Shown here: positions 11,790 to 23,500 of the stretch, piece after piece
Layout: every line of letters begins with the position of its first letter
Numbering within the stretch: position 1 is the first letter of the stretch
Origin: Carpediemonas membranifera
Lineage: Eukaryota; Fornicata
DNA: 64,000 nucleotides
Assembly: GCA_019828565.1 (NCBI GenBank)
Contig: JAHDYR010000062.1
Span: 186,001 to 250,000, forward strand
Direction: 5' to 3'
Program-made: the position numbers and the translations under genes
Notes under the pieces: generated by a model
What the model saw: the letters and a program-made list of their open reading frames with translations, nothing else
Told to the model about the DNA's origin: nothing
Databases searched by the model: none

Positions 11790-12697
11790 AAAGAAAGAAA
11801 TTTATGGTGCTTGGATTCTGACCCCGGACTGAGCTTGTTTCCCGTTGTCTTGGAGCTGAGTGCCCCGGGGTACTGCCTATTTCCCGTGGCAAACTGGTCA
11901 GCAGCGTTTGCCTTGGGCTTTCGGTGCTACTGTCTCCGCGGAAAGCCGATTCCAATCGCCCCAGAGGCCCTGCGGCCATCTCCGTGCAAATATGCTTTCC
12001 TGTCTCCCCTGAAAGTCCGGCAACTATCCGGGGAGCCTGGGGGTCTGTCCTCGGGGCATTGACAGGCAGGATCGTCCTGCAGAACCTTGACTATGACACT
12101 CCTTGCTTCCCTGCAGTCCTTGTAGAGCCGTTCAGCCACGGCACCCTCTCGTCTGTCCGGTTCCCCAATTCCATGCCCCCTCGACTCTGTTAAGAAGCCT
12201 ACCCGAAGGCGGGGAAAGTGACTAAGTCCATGCTGTCTACCCCGGTTAGGTGGCGTGGGTCAGGGCATGGTGGTGTACCCCCAGGCACTAGGCCTGGTTG
12301 TCCTGTTACCCCCTTACAACATTTCGCTTGCACTACATGTCCTTGGTTTCCCATGTCGTTAACAGGGCGGCAGGGGCACCTGTGCCCCTCCGACCCCCGT
12401 GGCCAGTCCCTGCAGTTTCCTTGGGGTCCCAACGAGTGGTGCAACCATATGAATATGGATTTCCTTGACCTTATCCTTGCTCTGTCCTTGTTGCATGTCC
12501 TTTCTTTCTTATTTCTGGTCTGTCCTTCCTGTTATTTCCTTTGCAGTCGTTCCTTCCCTTGCTTTGGTTCCTGGCTACCGGGATACGTGGGCCTTTCCTC
12601 ACTGATCCCAGGAGCTTAGCACCCAGCGAGGGTGGTCCATGGCTGATTCCTTGTCCATCCCTTCCCGGTCCTGGAGTCAGGGGTTCATGACATGCTT
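11790..12697 (-). other. 3' UTR and tail of LINE-A copy 2
   Basis: About 0.9 kb after the ORF2 stop. Read on the minus strand it ends aaatttctttcttt against the satellite, a short TTTC microsatellite instead of poly(A). Open stretches inside, such as 12,199-12,444, are not supported as coding because the protein-like ORF2 frame in copies 3 and 5 ends earlier, at ...YNSFKVE. Confidence 0.7.
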
Positions 12698-15600
12698 CTA
12701 TTCCACCTTGAAGCTGTTGTAAACCTTTGCCAGTTCCCTGTAGTCCTGCCGTGAGGCCTTCCCAAATGTCCTCCGGAGCCCCATATTATTAGTTGCTGTA
12801 ATTCTAGGATGGGTCTTTCCTGGTACCATTCGCCCTGGGGGCCCTGCCTTACTTCCAAGTCCTTAGTTTTGTGCTTCGCTGCTGTCCACAGCTTTGTCCA
12901 AGCTTCTCCCCTGTCTACTGCCGGGCATTCACAGATTATGTGCGCTGCCGATCCTAGCCTCTGGCCCTCTGCCCACTCCCCTGATCATTTCCCTGCTTCC
13001 TTGCTGGTCCTGGCTTTTTCCCTAATGATCCTGTAGAACAGGCTCACCTCCGACTCCTCCGAGCATAGGGGGCATAGTCTGCTAATTTCTCTCTTCAGGT
13101 CAGCGCCTTGGGCCAGCTCTGTGATGGCTCTCATAGGGCCCTCCCTCTCTCTGCCGACGATGGGGATGGGCTGACATTGGCTGCAATGGATACAATTCTC
13201 TTCCATTCCGCCCTGCTTTTGCCCCCTTCCCAGCCTTTCGGTCTACCGTAGGCTTACCTTGCAGACACTTGCTTAATTTCCTTGTCCCCATGATTTCCAT
13301 TAGTCCTAGTGCCGTACGGCTTTTGCACCGCTTCATCCACCCCCTCCCGATCGTTTCCATGCCATAATCCAGTAGCGCTGGTTTAGGGGCTCCCTCTCTG
13401 GTGCCCTCCAGTAGATGCTGCACTCTCTCCCTAGCTTCCCACATAACCGTGCCCCCGCCCCCATTCTCTGTTTCTGACTGGTATATCCTGGTCCCTGTAG
13501 TTGACTATCCTTTTGACTGCCAGCCATTCCATGTGTGCCTGGAGGTCCACCCATCCATTCATCAGCCTCATGGCTGCGCCCCCTCCCGGTCCTGTTCCTG
13601 CCATGATTCCCTGCCAGTCATTCCAGATCCTTCTACCTCCCGGTGCGTTCCCCCACACCTCGACTCCGAAGAGGATCCTGGGCCATATATATATTTCCAG
13701 TAGTAGCCTGCTCGCTAGTGCTGGCATGTTTGCCCTGGTCCACCCTGCCCATCTCACCAGTCTCTTGTACCTTTCGCTCTGCTCCTGTTTCCGCCTTATG
13801 CAGGCCGACATAGGGTCCTTCCCACTTGCGATCCATAATCCCAGGTATCTCGCCTCCTTCTCTGGCAGTAGTGTTACCCCCTCGATCCTGACTAGGGCTG
13901 TTCTGTCCACGCTAATCATTACATTCTTCTGGGCGTTCACCCTCATTTCATGCTCTCTGATTATGTCCACCATTATGTTGGCGACCATCTGGCTATGCTC
14001 CGGTTTGCTCCCTGTGACCGCAGTGTCATCCACAAACATGGTAAGTGCTGCCGGTAGTCGGTCGCTGAGGTGGCTCGTGGTCCTTGGCGGTTCTCTGATG
14101 TCGTACCGTTCTCCCTTTGATTTTCTTTTCTGGCCAGGTGGGGCCAGTTAGCCATGAACAGCACAAACAGTGTCGGTGCCAGGACGCACCCTTGCTTAAC
14201 TCCCCTGTTGGTTCTTTCCCATGCCTTTGCCCCCTTGACTGATATCCAGGTTTCCTTTTATTGTGCCTTGAATTGCCCTGATCAAGTGCTCCTCCACCCC
14301 CATACCCTGTAGCTTATCCATGAGAATGTCCCTTGGTACCGTGTCATATGCCTTCTCGATGTCCAGAAAGATTGACGTGGTCTCACCCCCCTCCCGGTGC
14401 CGCTGCACAATGTACTGTATCTGCTGGATGACGTCCCTGTCTGACTGGAAACCAGCCTGTTCTCTTGGTATGAACCTTTTCGTTGCTGCTTCCAGACGTA
14501 TCTTGAGCAATCTACCATAGACCCTGTACAGCAGTGGTGTCAAGGATATTGGTCTATATGATTCCGGCTTGACCCTTGGCTTCCCTTGTCTTGTGTATGG
14601 CCGACACTGTGGCATACTTCCATGCTTTGGGTACGTCGCCCTCCCTGTAGACCCTGTTGATGAGCCTCGTCACTTCCCTAAGGCCTTTCTCATCCAGCTC
14701 TCTCAGCATGTCTCCAGATGTGAGGTCAGGCCCTGGTGCGGTGTCCCTCCCGATCCTTTTGATTGCGGCTTTGACCTCGCTTTCCTTGAACTCATTTCCG
14801 TCCCTGCCCCTCCATGTCTTCCAGGTGGGTTCCCTGCCTCTGCTGACTCTAGCATACTGTTGCAAGAGGATCTCGCTGATGGCCGCCTTGTCCGTGGTTA
14901 TCACTCCGTCCTTGAGGAGGCTCTCCGGCATTCCCTTGTATTGGTTGTCACACCACCACCTTCTGATGGCAGCTTCCACTGAGGCCCTTGAGGCCCTATA
15001 CCCCCTTTTTTTGCACTTCTGCTGATGTCGGCCACCCATTTGGCCCTGCGCTCTCCCCAGTATTTCTCCAGCTCCTCTTTCATCCTTTCCCTTCCCGGTC
15101 CTGTTGCCTATTTCGTCCATGGGGTTCGCTGGAGTTCGCTCCACACCCGTTCCCGAACACTTTGTCCTTTTGCCTTTGCTCCCCTGTTGTTCACTGGGTC
15201 GCCCATGCATGCTCTTATAGTCTCTTCCCATTGGTCCGAGCTCTTGATCCTGTTCAGCTTTTGAGACTGTGACTGGCCCCTCCTTCTTTTTCATGGGCCA
15301 GGTGTGCACCTCGGGTATGGCCAGAGCCACGTCTCGCTCACTTCGCCATAGTACCGTTGTTCCTTCCATGCTAGTGTGATTCCATTGTGTGCTGAGCCCC
15401 ATACTCCCCGACCTTCTGAGACTCTACCACCTCAATCTCCGCCCCCTGGATTCCTGGTGTTGTCACTGCAAAGTCCGGGGTTGATGTTCCTGATGTGAGC
15501 GTCCCAGACTTGGGTATGATGGCTTTGAGCCTGTGCTTCTCCATCATATCCTTCCACCGGGTGGATCTTTCCATCTGGCCTGGGTCGATGTTCCAGTCTC

Positions 15601-16157
15601 CCATAATTATGGCCTCCATGCTCCCTTTCATGTCCATGATCTTCTGTATAGTGTCCCTGAATCCATCCTTCTCCTGCTTGTTGTGGCTGGATGGAGGGCC
15701 ATACACGTTGATGACTAGTATGTCCCTGCCGGTTCTCATTATGCTGGCTTGCACTCTTCCCGATAGGCTGTCCGTTATGCCGATGTCCCACTTTGCAGTT
15801 GCGTGGGCTCACTATCGTGCCGATGCTCTTCCCTTGTTCCTCTTCCATCTTGGCGCAGGTTCGTCATTGCCTGCTATGCCTAGTTGTCGGTTGATGCGGT
15901 GCTGACTTTTGACATCCGCCTTTCGTTTTTCGTTGGCTAAGACCAGGTCCTCTTCCGTCTCCCTCCCTGCTAGTGCGTAGTCAAGGTCCATGAAGCAATG
16001 AACCCTCGTATTCGCCGTTCTCCATGTCTCTTGTATGAGTACTGCCTCTATGTCCTTCAACCTTAGCTGAATCGCCGCTGCCATAGACGCCGTGGAAGTC
16101 CTTTCCTCTTCCCATGTGTCCCTCTGTGTTCAGACTAAGTATCTTGTAGGTTACCAT
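12698..16157 (-). pseudogene. LINE-A ORF2: APE endonuclease and reverse transcriptase, copy 2 (frameshifted)
   Basis: About 1,150 codons from ATG at 16,157 (MVTYKILSLNTEGH) to TAG at 12,698-12,700. The endonuclease has N in LNTEG, QETW near residue 40, GDWNIDP at 15,581-15,601, STPDFAVT near 227 and SAHNGI near 256 (usual form SDH). The reverse transcriptase has KPESYRPISLTPLL (about 528), LDIEKAYD (about 600), VLFMANW, and MFVDD at 14,025-14,039. The C-terminal domain has CIHCSQC, CPLC (about 13,060-13,075) and HIICEC (about 12,935). The enzyme would nick DNA and copy its own RNA at the nick (target-primed reverse transcription). At least five frame changes exist, and other copies are open where this one is broken. 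Copies 3 and 5 support the final frame ending in YNSFKVE; that frame also matches the family-B pattern EWY...ILEL. Confidence 0.9.
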
Positions 16158-16483
16158 TGCCTTTGTCCTGTTTCCCCTTATCCCGCGAATTCCCAGAATT
16201 TGGGAGCCCCAGCTTCCCGCTCCTCTCCCGCTATCCTTGTCCTAACAAGGGGCCTAGATGCCGGTCTCGGTGACTCCCTTGTCAGGCCAACCTTGTTACC
16301 ACCTGGTGACCTTCCATTCTTCGGGCAGGGTACTTAGGAGGGGGACGATATGACGTGACCCCCCTTTGGCTGCCGCTACAGCCTACCGGCAGTGCATTTC
16401 AGCTAATGCCGGGCCCTGGGTGGGAGCCAGGGCTTGTGAATTATAAAGAAAAATGTTGCTTGTTCCTTGAAAGAATACTGCTT
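16158..16483 (-). promoter_or_regulatory. ORF1-ORF2 spacer with conserved hairpin, LINE-A copy 2
   Basis: About 325 bp between the ORF1 stop and the ORF2 Met. A perfect 7-bp GC-rich stem, gccctgg at 16,413-16,419 and ccagggc at 16,427-16,433, encloses a 7-nt loop. The stem is unchanged in copies 1 and 3. ORF2 must be translated across this non-coding gap, so a reinitiation or internal-entry role is possible (inference). No other signal was recognised. Confidence 0.45.
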
Positions 16484-19400
16484 TTACCATGTCCTTACTC
16501 CTCCTCCGTGGACTCCCCACTGCCGCTGCAGCTGTCCTCGGCCCGACTCCACTTGCTGTCCTTGTAGACTCTGCATTACCGTGATGAACTGGGTCATCAG
16601 GTCCATGGGTGAGATCTGCTTGGCCTTCTTAGCCTTCTTGTGCTTGTGCTGGGGGATCGTGGGCTTCTCCTTGCTGGGCTTAGTCGCGACGCCGGAGAGC
16701 ACCAACCTTCCGTGGCCTTGCTCTTGCATGAGTCGGGCAGCCTTGAGCGCTGAGATCTCTTTGTTGCGCCTCTGCCAACTGCTTTCGGAGCCGCAGCTTC
16801 TCCGAGTCCATGCCGGTTGCCTGTCTGCTTCCAGACTCCCAGTCCATGTCCTCTTCGTGCCTGCTTCTCTTCCGCCGTCCGGAGTCCATGATCCTACTCG
16901 TGCTGCCCTCCTTGCGCTTGAGCGTCGTGGAGGAAGAGTGATCCTTGCTGTTGTCCATGCCTCCCTCTGAGCCTCTACCGGCCCAGGTGTTCCCGCTGAA
17001 CGAGCCTCTCATCTGCGTTCCCGTGTTGTCCTGTCTCTCCCTGTCGTCTCCTCCGTGGTTACGATCCGAGGTCCTGTTCATGTTACCAGCTCTGTCGCCG
17101 GTTCTGTCGTCAGCTCTGACACCAGCTCTACCGCCGGCTCCGTGTCCTACCCTTCTGTCCTCTTCCCCGTCTCCATGCTGGTCGTGATGTCCTTGATCCG
17201 CGTCCTGGCCGAAGTGCCTGCCCACCATCCTGGTGCTAATCCGCCTCGCCTTTTCCCCTCCAGGCCGTTGTCGAAGAACCTACTTTGGTATGGCTGTTCG
17301 GACTTTCCGTCGATGGTGGGGACATACGTGATGCCTGGGACATTGACTGTGTTGGCTCTGGGCTCGTCCGGGATAGTTGCCGAGACTAGTCTGGCCCCTT
17401 CCTTGCGCATGCGGCTTAGGATGGTCCCAGCCTCGCTGACTCCTGACCATGCCCCCAGTCTCTCGGGATGAAGCTCGCCCCTAGGGTGATCCTACCCCTG
17501 TTCCTGGGGGCCTTGACGTTGACTATGACCTTCTCATAGTCCCTGAGGCTCTCTGCTAGGTCGTCGCAGCCCCAGACTCCTTTGATGAGCCGTAGCTCTC
17601 CTTCGAGGGCCACCACTCGTATAGCATGGCCATGGTTATGATGTTCCTCTCCCTTGCTGCCCCTAGGCCCTTCCTGACGCGTACCATGCGGAGCTGGTTA
17701 GCCGTGGCTCTTTCCATGATGGTCCATAGCGGGCTTCTCTCCAGTACACCTTCGTTGTCCATGATTGTGAGGGGGGCCAGTAAGATGCCCTTCATGCCCA
17801 ACAGAACCTCCCCGAACCCGAAGCCGATGCCGAAGCGGTGTCCGTTGTCCGGGACTACGAGGATCCTGTCGCCGACTTCCCCTGCTGACGTCCCTTGCGT
17901 CCCCCGGATCGGGTACGTGCCGAAGATCTCAAAGGTGTTCCTCCTTGTCGCGAATTCCGGGCCTCCCATGATATCCATGCCTCGGCTCCGCCTTCCCGAC
18001 TGCTTCCATGGTCTTGTCGAGTGCCTTACCCATGTAGTGGTAGACGTCTGGGGTGCTCATCCTCTCCTTGCATAGGGCCCCTGATCCTGGCTGTGAAGAC
18101 TACTGTATCCGCCAACCCACAGTGGTAGCAACCCGCGGTGTGTCTGTGGTACGGACAGACTCCCTTGGGCTCGCTCCTGTTCTGCCATCCATTTGACCAT
18201 GTTGTTACTGCTTCCAGGTAGTTGGCCTTGTCGAGGTTGTCCCTGAGGTTTTGGCCAGCCTCCTCCTTGCCGTTGTTCTCCAGGATCTCTGGTAGCTTCT
18301 TCTCGTCCACCAGCCTAGCTTGGAAGAATTCCCCGGTTCCTTGCTCCAGTCCATTTGTGGGGTTCGTGAGGAGGAAGCTTTCCATCTCCACCCCCTTTGC
18401 ATACATGATTATCTTCCAACCCTCCGACCTTTCGATCCTTGCCAGCTGAGCCGCCAGGCGGTTGGCCCAGTCCCTGAAAGTATGTATGTGCTTCTCATAC
18501 TCGATCGGCGGCCGCCCCGTCCCGACCTCCACGAAGGTGGCCGGCGGCAGCCCCGTCACTGCCCATGCCGTGTACCTCGCTTGGTCCATGCTTGCTGCCG
18601 GTATGTCCTGGTAATACAGGCCATGCCCGTGTCCAAGAATGTCCCCAGTGCTGAGGTCAAAGAGTACGATCCCGCCCTCAACCGGGATGGCAGGGATCCC
18701 TGCCTTCTTGACGCCAGGGTCTGCGCACTCGAAGTCGATGGCTCCGGATCACCAGTCGTTTCTCCTTGTCCTTTCTAGGCATCCTCGGCGGCTGGCTGCT
18801 GACCTTGTTTGAGTCGACCTCCCTCGTCCTGGTCGATCTTGCCTTGGTTGGCCCCGACCATGTCCTTGTTCACTTCCAGGAGGCTGTCGTCGAGGCTTCT
18901 TCTGCCGGGCATGGTGGCTCGCTGGCGTCGTTCCTCCTTGTCCTTGACATGTTGCTCCTCGTCTCCGTCGATGACCGTGCTAGCGGACGACCTGTCCAGA
19001 TCGGCATGTTCGTCCCTATTGCTGCGGACCGAGGTGGCCTTTGAGCACTTCCAGCCTCACCTTCCGGAACGGCGGCTCGTTGCTAAGGGGGGCCCCCTCC
19101 CCTTCGCCCAGGATATTGGTTCTGCCCTTCAGGTAGATCCCTGACTTGTTCCATGCTGCCTGCCATATGGCCGGGGCCTCCGGTGCCTGAAGCCTGAGGG
19201 ATGTCCCTAGCCTCCTCCATGAAGCGGCTGATGGACCATGCTGACGTGTCGCTTAGCTCTAGGGATGACCCTGTACTTGCCGTCCTCTTGCTCGTAGGCC
19301 ACTCTGGTGACCGGGCCTTGGTTTGCCGGATCCCATACCTTGTCGTAAGGCACGCCTTCTACGGCCTCGTCTCCATGAGCCCCCTGATACCAGTATGAAC

Positions 19401-20047
19401 GACCCTTCGGCCTTCTTTGACGCTGTCCCTGTCTACATCCCATTCGATGGGCCCATCTTCCTTCGGCTTGAGGATCGCCGTCTCGATGTCCTTCTCAGAT
19501 GGCCATCTTGCCATGCCAGTGAAGCCCGCTTTCAGCGTCTTGGGCTCCAGTGCCTGTGCCATGTCCTTTGCTTCCTCGTCTCTGGGGGTTGAGCGCCTCT
19601 GTGAGCATGTAGAAAAGGTCGCGGAGGCCGTGGATGCCGCATGGGTTCCTGAGGATGATGTCCTTGTTGTCAGTGACGCCGGTTGCGAAGAGGATGCGTC
19701 TGGCGTTCATGATTACTTCCTTGCGTCCTTTGGAGTTCGCATTGAGCGACTTTCCTGTAAACTTGCCTGTTCTACGAAGAAGTAGAGTCCTTGAATCGTT
19801 CCTTTCAGCGAGGAAGCTGTCCAGTAGTTCCCTGATGTCCTCCCCACTGCTTCTGCGTGGAATCCCTGATCCTTGTCGGTATTTCTACCTGCATTGTTGA
19901 GTGCAAAATTTCTCCCCTTTCCCAGTCCATAAACTGGGTCGGAATTTTTGGGTCCGAAAGTCGGGCCACATGTACATATCCGGGTGAGGTCTCCGTCCAG
20001 GCCTTCCAGTTTCTCCCATTGTCCATGCTCCGTACTATATAGGCCAT
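16484..20047 (-). pseudogene. LINE-A ORF1 protein, copy 2 (frameshifted)
   Basis: From MAYIVRSMDNG at 20,047 to TAA at 16,484-16,486; same architecture as copy 1. The first about 70 codons are continuous here, which supports the start. The Maelstrom-like domain lies at 18,107-18,739. The C-terminus reads ...SPMDLMTQFITVMQ, then Gln/Arg-rich, ending GGGVRTW. The frame changes about eight times. One cause is an extra G at 19,584-19,588 (five G; copies 1 and 3 have four). The indels differ from those of copies 1 and 3, so a comparison of the three restores a single long reading frame. Confidence 0.75.
18107..18739 (-). other. DEDDh exonuclease / Maelstrom-like domain in ORF1, copy 2
   Basis: IDFEC at 18,725-18,739, CPYH at 18,146-18,157 and HCGLAD at 18,107-18,124, all unchanged from copy 1. 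From VTGLPPATF to the HCGLAD motif the frame is continuous, giving IEYEKHIHTFRDW and KIIMYAKGVEMESFLL between them. This is the best copy for reading the C-terminal two thirds of the domain. One base inserted near 18,744 shifts the frame just before IDFE. Confidence 0.5.
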
Positions 20048-20499
20048 TCTTTCAAAAAGGCGCGGTCCTAAAAATGCGTCGCCCTTTTCTGAGTAGCGGG
20101 GCCTTTCTGTGTAGTTGTTGTTGCTTTGTTCGTAGTCTCCTTTTTAGCCTCTATCGACGGCCCCTGTTTCCCTTTTTGTGCTGCCCCTTCCTTCCTTGTG
20201 GTCTTGACAAAAACCATGTAGCCGCCGGTGCTAGCACTGGCCCTCGACGGTTGTTTTCCTTTCCTTGTAAAACATACGTTCCATGAAGACACTTTGATTC
20301 CCTTGGTATGGGCGTGGAGCTCCCACTCGCGCCCAGCGGTATGCCCCTGATAGCAACCCTTGAATGTTCAGACAGGAGGCCAAGGCCGCTCCTTCTGAGC
20401 TCCATGGGGCACTGCCCTATCCATATAGGCCAGGCCTGTTGGTCCTTGTCCATCCATGATCGAAGTGTTTCCACTTTGCTGAAATCATTGGTGAACTGA
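20048..20499 (-). other. 5' leader of LINE-A copy 2
   Basis: 452 bp from the satellite junction to the ORF1 Met, nearly identical to the copy 1 leader. One frame is open from the satellite into the leader (FTNDFSKVETLRSWMDKDQQ). Whether it is translated is unknown. Confidence 0.45.
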
Positions 20500-20511
20500 C
20501 CCCCAAATGGC
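20500..20511 (+). repeat. Target-site duplication, 5' side of LINE-A copy 2
   Basis: cccccaaatggc directly follows the element (gaactga on the plus strand) and starts the next monomer. It pairs with 11,777-11,789. Confidence 0.7.
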
Positions 20512-23500
20512 GAGTCGGACGCGACGGGCAGCGCGCTCCTGGAATCAGCAGAGCGATACTCACTCCACGTATTCCGGTAGCGCGCGGTCCGGCGCCCTCC
20601 GCCCGCCTCGATGCTCGGCCGACCCAACTCGACCCTCGTCTGGATGCGACAGAGCAGGCGATTCCGGCCGAGCTCTGGATCTGAATAGTAGACATACATG
20701 GTGCGTTTACTGACAGTGCGCTGCGTGCGTGCAGCGTGAGTGTGGGGTGTTCATTCAGAGTCGAGATGTGACTCGACCCCCAAATGGCGAGAGTCGGACG
20801 CGAACGGGCAGCGCGCTCCTGGAATCAGCAGAGCGATACTCACTCCACGTATTCCGGTAGCGCGCGGTCCGGCGCCCTCCGCCCGCCTCGATGCTCGGCC
20901 GACCCAACTCGACCCTCGTCTGGATGCGACAGAGCAGGCGACTCCAGCCGAGCTCTGGAGATGAATAGTAGATGCATATGGTGCGTTTACTGACAGTGCG
21001 CTGCGTGCGTGCAGCGTGAGTGTGGGTGTTTATTCAGAGTCGAGATGTGACTCGACTCCCCAAAACGATGAGTCGGACGCGAACGGGCAGCGCGCTCCTG
21101 GAATCAGCAGAGCGATACTCACTCCACGTATTCCGGTAGCGCGCGGTCCGGCGCCCTCCGCCCGCCTCGATGCTCGGCCGACCCAACTCGACCCTCGTCT
21201 GATGCGACAGAGCAGGCGATTCCGGCCGAGCTCTGGAGATGAATAGTAGATGCATATGGTGCGTTTACTGACAGTGCGCTGCGTGCGTGCAGCGTGAGTG
21301 TGGGGTGTTCATTCAGAGTCGAGATGTGACTCGACTCCCAAAACGATGAGTCGGACGCGAACGGGCAGCGCGCTCCTGGAATCAGCAGAGCGATACTCAC
21401 TCCACGTAGTCCGGTAGCGCGCGGTCCGGCGCCCTCCGCCCGCCTCGATGCTCGGCCGACCCAACTCGACCCTCGTCTGGATGCGACAGAGCAGGCGATT
21501 CCGGCCGAGCTCTGGATCTGAATAGTAGATGCATATGGTGCGTTTACTGACAGTGCGCTGCGTGCGTGCAGCGTGAGTGTGGGTGTTCATTCAGAGTCGA
21601 GATGTGACTCGACTCCCCAAAAACGATGAGTCGGACGCGAACGGGCAGCGCGCTCCTGGAATCAGCAGAGCGATACTCACTCCACGTAGTCCGGTAGCGC
21701 GCGGTCCGGCGCCCTCCGCCCGCCTCGATGCTCGGCCGACCCAACTCGACCCTCGTCTGGATGCGACAGAGCAGGCGATTCCGGCCGAGCTCTGGATCTG
21801 AATAGTAGATGCATATGGTGCGTTTACTGACAGTGCGCTGCGTGCGTGCAGCGTGAGTGTGGGTGTTCATTCAGAGTCGAGATGTGACTCGACCCCCAAA
21901 ATGGCGAGTCGGACGCGAACGGGCAGCGCGCTCCTGGAATCAGCAGAGCGATACTCACTCCACGTATTCCGGTAGCGCGCGGTCCGGCGCCCTCCGCCCG
22001 CTCTCGATGCTCGGCCGACCCAACTCGACCCTCGTCTGGATGCGACAGAGCAGGCGACTCCGGCCGAGCTCTGGATCTGAATAGTAGATGCATACATGGT
22101 GCGTTTACTGACAGTGCGCTGCGTGCGTGCAGCGTGAGTGTGGGGTGTTCATTCAGAGTCGAGATGTGACTTGACCCCCAAATGGCGAGTCGGACGCGAA
22201 CGGGCAGCGCGCTCCTGGAATCAGCAGAGCGATACTCACTCCACGTATTCCGGTAGCGCGCGGTCCGGCGCCCTCCGCCCGCCTCGATGCTCGGCCGACC
22301 CAACTCGACCCTCGTCTGGATGCGACAGAGCAGGCGACTCCAGCCGAGCTCTGGAGATGAATAGTAGATGCATATGGTGCGTTTACTGACAGTGCGCTGC
22401 GTGCGTGCAGCGTGAGTGTGGGTGTTTCATTCAGAGTCGAGATGTGACTCGACTCCCAAAAACGATGAGTCGGACGCGAACGGGCAGCGCGCTCCTGGAA
22501 TCAGCAGAGCGATACTCACTCCACGTAGTCCGGTAGCGCGCGGTCCGGCGCCCTCCGCCCGCCTCGATGCTCGGCCGACCCAACTCGACCCTCGTCTGGA
22601 TGCGACAGAGCAGGCGATTCCGGCCGAGCTCTGGATCTGAATAGTAGATGCATATGGTGCGTTTACTGACAGTGCGCTGCGTGCGTGCAGCGTGAGTGTG
22701 GGTGTTCATTCAGAGTCGAGATGTGACTCGACTCCCAAAACGATGAGTCGGACGCGAATGGCAGCGCGCTCCTGGAATCAGCAGAGCGATACTCACTCCA
22801 CGTATTCCGGTAGCGCGCGGTCCGGCGCCCTCCGCCCGCCTCGATGCTCGGCCGACCCAACTCGACCCTCGTCTGGATGCGACAGAGCAGGCGACTCCAG
22901 CCGAGCTCTGGAGATGAATAGTAGATGCATATGGTGCGTTTATTGACAGTGCGCTGCGTGCGTGCAGCGTGAGTGTGGGTGTTCATTCAGAGTCGAGATG
23001 TGACTCGACTCCCCAAAACGATGAGTCGGACGCGAACGGGCAGCGCGCTCCTGGAATCAGCAGAGCGATACTCACTCCACGTAGTCCGGTAGCGCGCGGT
23101 CTGGCGCTCCTCCGCCCGCCTCGATGCTCGGCCGACCCAACTCGACCCTCGTCTGGATGCGACAGAGCAGGCGATTCCGGCCGAGCTCTGGATCTGAATA
23201 GTAGATGCATATGGTGCGTTTACTGACAGTGCGCTGCGTGCGTGCAGCGTGAGTGTGGGTGTTCATTCAGAGTCGAGATGTGACTCGACTCCCAAATGGC
23301 GAGTCGGACGCGACCGGCAGCGCGCTCCTGGAATCAGCAGAGCGATACTCACTCCACGTATTCCGGTAGCGCGCGGTCCGGCGCCCTCCGCCCGCCTCGA
23401 TGCTCGGCCGACCCAACTCGACCCTCGTCTGGATGCGACAGAGCAGGCGATTCCGGCCGAGCTCTGGATCTGAATAGTAGATGCATATGGTGCGTTTATT

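Larger units (their letters stand above)
11790..20499 (-). mobile_element. Family-A LINE, copy 2 (full length, about 8.7 kb)
   Basis: A complete non-LTR element on the minus strand. Order 5' to 3': leader (20,499-20,048), ORF1 (20,047-16,484), spacer (16,483-16,158), ORF2 (16,157-12,698) and a 3' UTR ending in TTTC units (12,697-11,790). It is flanked on both sides by satellite with a 12-13 bp direct repeat. Class assignment rests on an APE-type endonuclease (QETW, GDWNIDP) and a reverse transcriptase (AYD, FVDD) in one ORF. No RNase H domain is apparent. The clade within APE-type LINEs cannot be settled by eye. Confidence 0.93.

Noticed and set aside
12199-12444. Possible C-terminal extension of ORF2
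   Set aside because: The frame supported by copies 3 and 5 and by family B stops at YNSFKVE (12,698); downstream frames are inconsistent between copies.
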